The notes below the pieces were generated by a model, which was given only the letters and a program-made list of their open reading frames with translations, was not told where the DNA came from and did not search any database. Shown one piece after another: positions 59,314-64,000 of a stretch of DNA of 64,000 nt (positions within the stretch are counted from its first letter, which is position 1; each line of letters begins with the position of its first letter). The DNA is from Chloroflexia bacterium SDU3-3. Lineage in GTDB: Bacteria > Chloroflexota > Chloroflexia > Chloroflexales > Roseiflexaceae. The DNA lies in the NCBI GenBank assembly GCA_009268125.1, contig WBOU01000008.1:155543-219542 (forward strand), written 5' to 3'. Position numbers and translations under genes: made by a program.

Positions 59314-61599
59314 CTAGTTTCCAAGAAGTTGCCGGATCGTCTCGAGCAAGTTGCTTTGATCAAACTGGCTTTTGACAATGTAGGCCTGTGCGCCTACCTC
59401 TAGCCCCCGCCGTCGGTAGTTTTCCGATGCGAGGCTGGTGACGATGATCACGGGCAGATCGCCCATGCCTAGCTCCTGGCGGATGCGGCTGGTGAGCTGG
59501 AATCCATCGACGCGCGGCATTTCGACATCGCTTACTACCAGATCGTAGGGACCGCTACGAAGTTTGTCAAGGGCATCGAGTCCATCCACCGCGGTGGACA
59601 CCTCGTAGCCTGCCGACTGGAGGATGCTGCTGATCAGCTCGCGGGTGGTGAACGAGTCGTCGGCCACCAGCAGCCGGTAGCTGCGCGTGGCGGCGTTGTG
59701 CTCGGCCACGCGGGTGACCAGGGCCATGCCGCGCGCCACCTGGGCCAGCACCGTGGGGTTCAGCAGCAGCAGCAGCCGCCCGTCGCCGAACTGGATGGCG
59801 CCGCTGTAGCGCCGCTGCTGCTCCATCAGCGGCCCCATGGGCTTGATCACGGCCTCGCGCTCGTCGAGCAGGCGGTCGACCAGCAGGGCCAGCGGGCGCT
59901 GGGCCGTGCCGATGATCACAGCGGGCGTGCGGTGCGATGCGGGGAAGGCCATGGCCCCCTCGACATCGAGCAGATCGGCTAGGCGCAGGATCGGCGCGTA
60001 GACGCCCTCGTACTGGATAATGGCGCGGCCTTCGATGGTGCGCACATTGTCGGGGTAGATCCACATGGTCCCATGGCAGGCTGCGGCGGGCAGGGCGAAC
60101 ATCTGGCCACCCACATCCACCAGCAGCACGCGGGTGGTCACAAGCGTCAGCGGCAGCACAAGGGTGATAGTGGTGCCCTGGCCGAAGGTCGACTCGATCT
60201 GCACCTGGCCGCCCAGCTCGATCACGTTGGTGCGCACCACATCCATGCCCACGCCCCGGCCCGAGATGTCGGTGATGATCTGGGCGGTGCTGAACCCAGG
60301 GGTGAAGATGAGCTCAAGGGCCTCCTGATCGCTCAGCCGCTCGGCGAGCTCGGGGGTGATCAGGCGCTTGCGCACCGCGCTCTGCCGGATGCGCTCGTGG
60401 TCGATGCCGCTGCCGTCGTCGCTGATCGCGATCGAGGCGTGCGAGCCGACGGCGCGGGCGCTGACGGTGATTGTGCCCTGGCGCGGCTTGCCCTTGCGCT
60501 CGCGCTCGTCGGGCGATTCGATACCGTGGTCGGCGGCGTTGCGGATCAGGTGCACCAGCGGGTCGCCCAGGGCCTCGATGACCTTGCGGTCAAGCTCGGT
60601 GGTCTCGCCCTCTAGCACCAGGGCGATCTCTTTGCTGGTCTCGCGGGCGAGGTCGCGCACGGCGCGCGGCAGGTTGCCAAACGCGGTGGATGCGGGCAAT
60701 AAGCGCACCGCCATCACCTGCTGCTCCAGATCTTCGACAAGCTGTTTGGTCTCGCTCACGTGCTGGCCGAATCGCTCGGTCTGATGCTTCAGCATGTGGC
60801 CGATCTGCTCGCCAGTGTTGAGCACGGTGTTGATGTAGCGGTCGATCATCATGCGCTCGTGGGCCGAGAAGCGCATCTGGCGCAGCTCGCGCTCAAGCGA
60901 GATCAGCGCGCGCTGCTGCTGCGAGACCTGGTCGCGCAGGTCGTCGAGCGCGGTGAGCTGGATGGCCTGGGTCTGCTGGCCTACGGCTAGCTCGCCGGCC
61001 AGGTTGAGCAGCCGGTCGAGCCGGTCGACCCGCACGCGCACGGTCTGCCGGGCGGTTGGCCGCTGTCGGCGCGGGCTGTCCTCGGCTGGTGTGGGCGGCT
61101 CGGCGGCGGGGGCCTGTGGCGCTGGCGCTGGTGCAGGCTGCGCCGCAGCGGCGATGGGCTGCGCGGCCTGCTCGGCTGGCGCGGCTGGCGTGGCTTGCTC
61201 GGGCGTGGCCTCTTTGCCCTCGCTGCTGAGCGTGGCCAGCAGGGCGGCCACATCGGTGCTGGCGGCCGTGCCATCCACGGCCTCGTTTACGAGGTCGATG
61301 ATCGCATCGCCAGCGCGGATGAGGCTGTCGGCAAGCTCGCGGGTCAGCTCGCGCTTGCCCTCGCGCACCTCGCCCAGGTAGTTCTCGCAGATATGGGCTA
61401 TCTTTCCGACAACCTCGAAGCCGAGCAACCGCGCCGAGCCTTTGATCGTGTGCATGGCGCGAAAGATCGCGTTGATCTGCTCCTGGCGATCATCCGCCGA
61501 GAGGTTCTGCTCGTCCAACGCCATGATGCCCGTATGGACAATCCGGACGTTATCGGCGGTTTCGTCGCGGAACTGGTTGTGGAAGACGGAGAGATCCAT
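59314..61599 (-). CDS. cheA: Hybrid chemotaxis histidine kinase CheA with C-terminal receiver
   Basis: CheA autophosphorylates in response to receptor state and passes phosphate to receivers. The 761 residues hold one HPt domain (phospho-His50 in RAMHTIKGSARLLGF) and an Ala/Pro-rich linker (about 120-180) with no P2 domain. Dimerisation helices follow, then the HATPase domain (LIRNAADHGIESPDER, ISDDGSGIDHERI, FSTAQIITDISGRGVGMDVV), a CheW-like domain (about 475-610) and a REC domain (about 640-760, Asp in LVVSDVEMPRVDGF). This is the architecture of PilL/FrzE/WspE-type pathways, not of flagellar CheA. The stop is 93 bases before the CheY-like gene. Confidence 0.95.
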   Translation of the reverse strand: MDLSVFHNQFRDETADNVRIVHTGIMALDEQNLSADDRQEQINAIFRAMHTIKGSARLLGFEVVGKIAHICENYLGEVREGKRELTRELADSLIRAGDAIIDLVNEAVDGTAASTDVAALLATLSSEGKEATPEQATPAAPAEQAAQPIAAAAQPAPAPAPQAPAAEPPTPAEDSPRRQRPTARQTVRVRVDRLDRLLNLAGELAVGQQTQAIQLTALDDLRDQVSQQQRALISLERELRQMRFSAHERMMIDRYINTVLNTGEQIGHMLKHQTERFGQHVSETKQLVEDLEQQVMAVRLLPASTAFGNLPRAVRDLARETSKEIALVLEGETTELDRKVIEALGDPLVHLIRNAADHGIESPDERERKGKPRQGTITVSARAVGSHASIAISDDGSGIDHERIRQSAVRKRLITPELAERLSDQEALELIFTPGFSTAQIITDISGRGVGMDVVRTNVIELGGQVQIESTFGQGTTITLVLPLTLVTTRVLLVDVGGQMFALPAAACHGTMWIYPDNVRTIEGRAIIQYEGVYAPILRLADLLDVEGAMAFPASHRTPAVIIGTAQRPLALLVDRLLDEREAVIKPMGPLMEQQRRYSGAIQFGDGRLLLLLNPTVLAQVARGMALVTRVAEHNAATRSYRLLVADDSFTTRELISSILQSAGYEVSTAVDGLDALDKLRSGPYDLVVSDVEMPRVDGFQLTSRIRQELGMGDLPVIIVTSLASENYRRRGLEVGAQAYIVKSQFDQSNLLETIRQLLGN

Positions 61600-61647
61600 A
61601 GTGTTTGATGATCTAGCTGTGCGCTGGTGTCCGCATCTTCCCGGCTG

Positions 61648-63273
61648 CTAGTAGCGCTGGTTGTCGCCTAGAGACAGGTTGGCATAGCCAGTTGAGGCTA
61701 GACCGTTTTCGCCAAAAAGCTGGTTGTGCGGGTCGAACGAGTTGCCGGTGATGCCGTGCAGCCGCTCGGCGATGGCGCTGAGCATCTGGGCCGACTCGGC
61801 CATCTGGCGCGCGCCTGCGGCGGTCTGGCGGGCCACCTCGGCCACCTCGCGCATGGTCTCGACGATCTGCTCACTGGCGCTCTGCTGCTGGGCGGTGGCC
61901 AGGCTGATCTCGCTGGCGCTCTGGGCGGTGCGCTCGGCCACCATCACGATTGCGTCCATCACGTGGCCGGCATTATGCGACTGCTCGGCCCCGCGCTCGA
62001 CCTCCTTCACGCCCTCTTCGGCGGCCAGCACGGCGGCGTTGGTGGCCTGCTGGATCTCGGCGATCACGCCCTTCACCTCTTTGGCGGCGGCCAGGGCACG
62101 GTTGGCCAGGCTCTTCACCTCGGCGGCCACCACGGCGAAGCGCCGCCCGTGCTCGCCTGCGCCCGCCGCCTCGATCGCGGCATTGAGCGCCAGCAGGTGG
62201 GTCTCATCCGACAGGTCGTTGATCAGGTCGATAATCTCGCCGATCTGCTGCGAGCGCTCGCCCAGCCCCAGCACGCGCTGGGTGATGTCGCTCATGCGCG
62301 AGCGGATGCGCTCGATGGCCTGGATGCCCGAGTCGACCGCCGACTGGCCCTCGCTCAGGTTTTCGAGCGTCTGCTGGGCGGCCTGGGCCACCTGCTCGGC
62401 GGCGATCGCCACCTGCCGGGCGGTTGCGCCCAGCTCCTCGATCGTGGTGCTGATCTGCGACACCGCGCTGGCCTGCTCGGTCGCGCCGCTGGCCTGCTGG
62501 TGCGAGGCGGCCAGCAGTTCGGCGGCGGCGGCAGACAGCTCGTTGCCCACCTCGATCTGCTGGATGTTCTTCTGCAGCAGCTTGTCGTTCGAGCCGAACA
62601 GCGCCTCGGACTGCTCGCCCAGCTGCACCAGGAAGAGCTTGGTGCTGCGCGACCAGAGGTAGGAGAGGTAGGCCATCATCGCGCCGATCACTAGGAACTC
62701 GATGATCGCCATGATGTAGAGGCTGCTGGGCTGCAGCATCACTGGCCCGCTGGTCTCGGGGTGCAGGCTGGGGTGGAGCAAGATCTCGGCGAGTGTGAGC
62801 GCGGCGTAGCAGCCCGATGAGGCCAGGAAGATCCACACCCCGTCGCGCGAGCGCCCAAACAGCCCCGCCACCAGCACAGGGATGACGTAGGCCAGCGGCA
62901 TCATGCGCGTGACGCCGCCGAACACGTAGACTAGCAGCGAGATATAGGCCAGGGTGCCATACAGGAAGAAGTAGAAGCTGGCCTGGTGCTTCTTCTGCGC
63001 CACCAAGAAGCGCACGCCCAGCCAGAGGATGGTGGTGAGCACGATCGCCCCGCCGATGTACCAGTTAATCTTAGAGTCGAGCTGCATCAGCAGGTTGACG
63101 ATGATCAGGATGCCGCCGCCGATGAACGAGACCAGCTCAAGGATCCACCCGAAGCTCTCCATCAGCGCCGAGCGCTCGGCCTCGTTGCCCTGAAGTGCTG
63201 CCACCGTGTCGATTCGGCGGCTGCTCTGATTTGTTTTTGGTGTGTCCGAATCTGCCATAGTGTTATTACTCAT
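61648..63273 (-). CDS. Methyl-accepting chemoreceptor with six-helix membrane sensor and no HAMP domain
   Basis: The 541-residue receptor has six membrane helices (about 40-205) with only short loops, hence no periplasmic ligand domain. The signalling coiled coil follows directly, with no recognisable HAMP. The hairpin tip reads LLALNAAIEAAGAGEHGRRFAVVAAEVKSLANRA in consensus form (Gly replaces the usual Arg in EAARAGEHG). Candidate methylation segments are GATEQASAVSQISTTIEEL and SASEQIVETMREV. It probably senses membrane state or small lipophilic or redox cues. It is next to CheW-like genes and cheA. Confidence 0.93.
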   Translation of the reverse strand: MSNNTMADSDTPKTNQSSRRIDTVAALQGNEAERSALMESFGWILELVSFIGGGILIIVNLLMQLDSKINWYIGGAIVLTTILWLGVRFLVAQKKHQASFYFFLYGTLAYISLLVYVFGGVTRMMPLAYVIPVLVAGLFGRSRDGVWIFLASSGCYAALTLAEILLHPSLHPETSGPVMLQPSSLYIMAIIEFLVIGAMMAYLSYLWSRSTKLFLVQLGEQSEALFGSNDKLLQKNIQQIEVGNELSAAAAELLAASHQQASGATEQASAVSQISTTIEELGATARQVAIAAEQVAQAAQQTLENLSEGQSAVDSGIQAIERIRSRMSDITQRVLGLGERSQQIGEIIDLINDLSDETHLLALNAAIEAAGAGEHGRRFAVVAAEVKSLANRALAAAKEVKGVIAEIQQATNAAVLAAEEGVKEVERGAEQSHNAGHVMDAIVMVAERTAQSASEISLATAQQQSASEQIVETMREVAEVARQTAAGARQMAESAQMLSAIAERLHGITGNSFDPHNQLFGENGLASTGYANLSLGDNQRY

Positions 63274-63275
63274 CC

Positions 63276-63677
63276 TCAGCCCAGGGTGGGCGATGAAAGC
63301 ACACTTCGGGCGATCGCCCGCAGGTCAAGCAGTACAATCATATGGTCGTCGAGCGGCACCACGCCGATCGCGAGGGGCTGGTGCAGGTGATCGGCGATCA
63401 GCTTGGGCAGCGCCGATACGGTTGGTTGGGCCTCGAACTGGTCAATTCTGTCGACCAGGAACAGCAGCAGCTTGCGCCGCAGGGGCACCAGCATGGCGTG
63501 CCGCCGCGATGTGTCGCTGATATCTGCTGGGTCGAACAGCGGCCCAAGCTCGATGTAGCGCTCCTGCGCTGTGGGGGCGATCTTGGTGTTGACCGTGCGG
63601 ATGGCGTAGACGTCATCGTTGCGGATAGCATACTTGTGATGCGCGGTTTGCACAAGCAGCAGTGTCGGGTCGGCCAC
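63276..63677 (-). CDS. CheW-like adaptor protein (short)
   Basis: This is a 133-residue CheW-fold protein: LLLVQTAHHKYAIRNDDVYAI at the start, a middle segment RHAMLVPLRRKLLLFLVDRI, and LPKLIADHLHQPLAIGVVPLDDHMIVLLDLRAI at the end. It is shorter than typical CheW and lacks the usual GxxxLRG-type loop, so it may be a divergent coupling protein or a competitor. Its start directly follows the stop of the upstream CheW gene, and it is 2 bases from the receptor gene. Confidence 0.85.
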   Translation of the reverse strand: MADPTLLLVQTAHHKYAIRNDDVYAIRTVNTKIAPTAQERYIELGPLFDPADISDTSRRHAMLVPLRRKLLLFLVDRIDQFEAQPTVSALPKLIADHLHQPLAIGVVPLDDHMIVLLDLRAIARSVLSSPTLG

Positions 63678-64000
63678 CTAGTTGCCCTCGCGCAGCGCGC
63701 TGGTGATGGTGTCCATATCGAGCAGCGCCAGCGGGCTGCCCTCGAACTCGGTGATGCCTTGGATAAAGCGCCCCCTGCGCGACTCGAGCGCCGCTGGCGG
63801 CGGCTCGAAGCGATCTTCCACCAGCTCGGCCAGATCGACCACCGACTCGGCCAGCAGCGCCATGTCGATCTCTTGGTGCTGCAGCACCACAAAGCGGGCG
63901 GTGCGGCTCAGCTCGGCGTCGGGAAGCCCGAGGAGCGGACGCAGATCGGCGATAGGCAGAATCATGCCGCGCTGCGAGATGATGCCGGGCAGGGTGGGCG
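63678..64000 (-). CDS. cheW: CheW chemotaxis adaptor (partial, runs off the window)
   Basis: The frame continues past the window edge, reading PGIISQRGMILPIADLRPLLGLP, the CheW signature in which a Gly-containing loop precedes the Ile/Leu-Pro-Ile-Asp-Leu-Arg strand. The internal ATG at 63965 is therefore not the start. The visible 107 residues cover the C-terminal two thirds of a CheW domain, including FVVLQHQEIDMALLAESVVDL and GSPLALLDMDTI. It couples receptor and CheA and is the most upstream visible gene of the chemosensory operon. Confidence 0.88.
   Translation of the reverse strand, partial: PTLPGIISQRGMILPIADLRPLLGLPDAELSRTARFVVLQHQEIDMALLAESVVDLAELVEDRFEPPPAALESRRGRFIQGITEFEGSPLALLDMDTITSALREGN

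Overview
The window is GC-rich, gene-dense bacterial chromosome with about 60 protein-coding genes, mostly housekeeping, and no rRNA, tRNA, insertion sequence, phage or CRISPR array that I could see. The gene complement fits Chloroflexota, class Chloroflexia (Herpetosiphon/Chloroflexus/Kouleothrix-like). The reasons are tandem response-regulator and GGDEF genes, CYTH/CHAD polyphosphate-type proteins, threonine-proline-rich lamin-tail surface proteins, and a MurE whose diamino-acid motif is not the meso-DAP type. This placement is inference; no marker tree was possible.

Left part (1-20 kb). Pyruvate dehydrogenase E1 alpha, E1 beta and E2 form an operon with a terminator-like hairpin before E2. 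A rhomboid protease follows, then argD-murE convergent to it (possibly ornithine supply and its use in peptidoglycan), a lone OmpR-type regulator, and a four-gene operon (PIG-L deacetylase, FemAB-like transferase, small coiled-coil protein, HAD hydrolase). A three-gene set of unknown function (54-aa protein, 626-aa low-complexity protein, HEAT-repeat protein), a ROK-family protein and a lamin-tail surface protein come next. Thioredoxin reductase follows, with a CsoR/CstR-like palindrome in its upstream region, and then a Crp/Fnr regulator with a DUF3307-like membrane protein.

Middle part (20-36 kb). This holds a metallophosphoesterase with a promoter placed for a leaderless message, gyrA with a near-consensus promoter, a thioredoxin-like lipoprotein with a CX4C centre, tandem class-I glutamine-amidotransferase-like hydrolases, a zinc-ribbon/FHA protein and a GGDEF protein. 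Then come upp with a WecA/TagO-type phosphotransferase, and tig-clpP-clpX followed by a response regulator.

35-50 kb. A CYTH/CHAD pair is followed by a gap with a 21-bp tandem repeat and a dispersed 29-bp repeat. Next are an SbcC-type ATPase, a formylglycine-enzyme-like protein, a deoxyribosyltransferase-like protein, two membrane metalloproteases (HEFTH protein and PrsW), moeA, an oligopeptide-binding lipoprotein, and an unusual protein built from RRWPWQP repeats with a YtxH-like membrane anchor.

50-64 kb is one long signalling block, all on the minus strand: CheW, CheW-like, a six-TM chemoreceptor without HAMP, hybrid CheA, a receiver, CheB, CheR-TPR, a SpoIIE phosphatase, a TPR protein, an RsbW-type kinase, a STAS antagonist, a second receiver and a REC-GAF-HD-GYP protein. 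A chemosensory pathway, a partner-switching module and a cyclic-di-GMP output therefore sit side by side with no flagellar genes. This is the most system-like part of the window.
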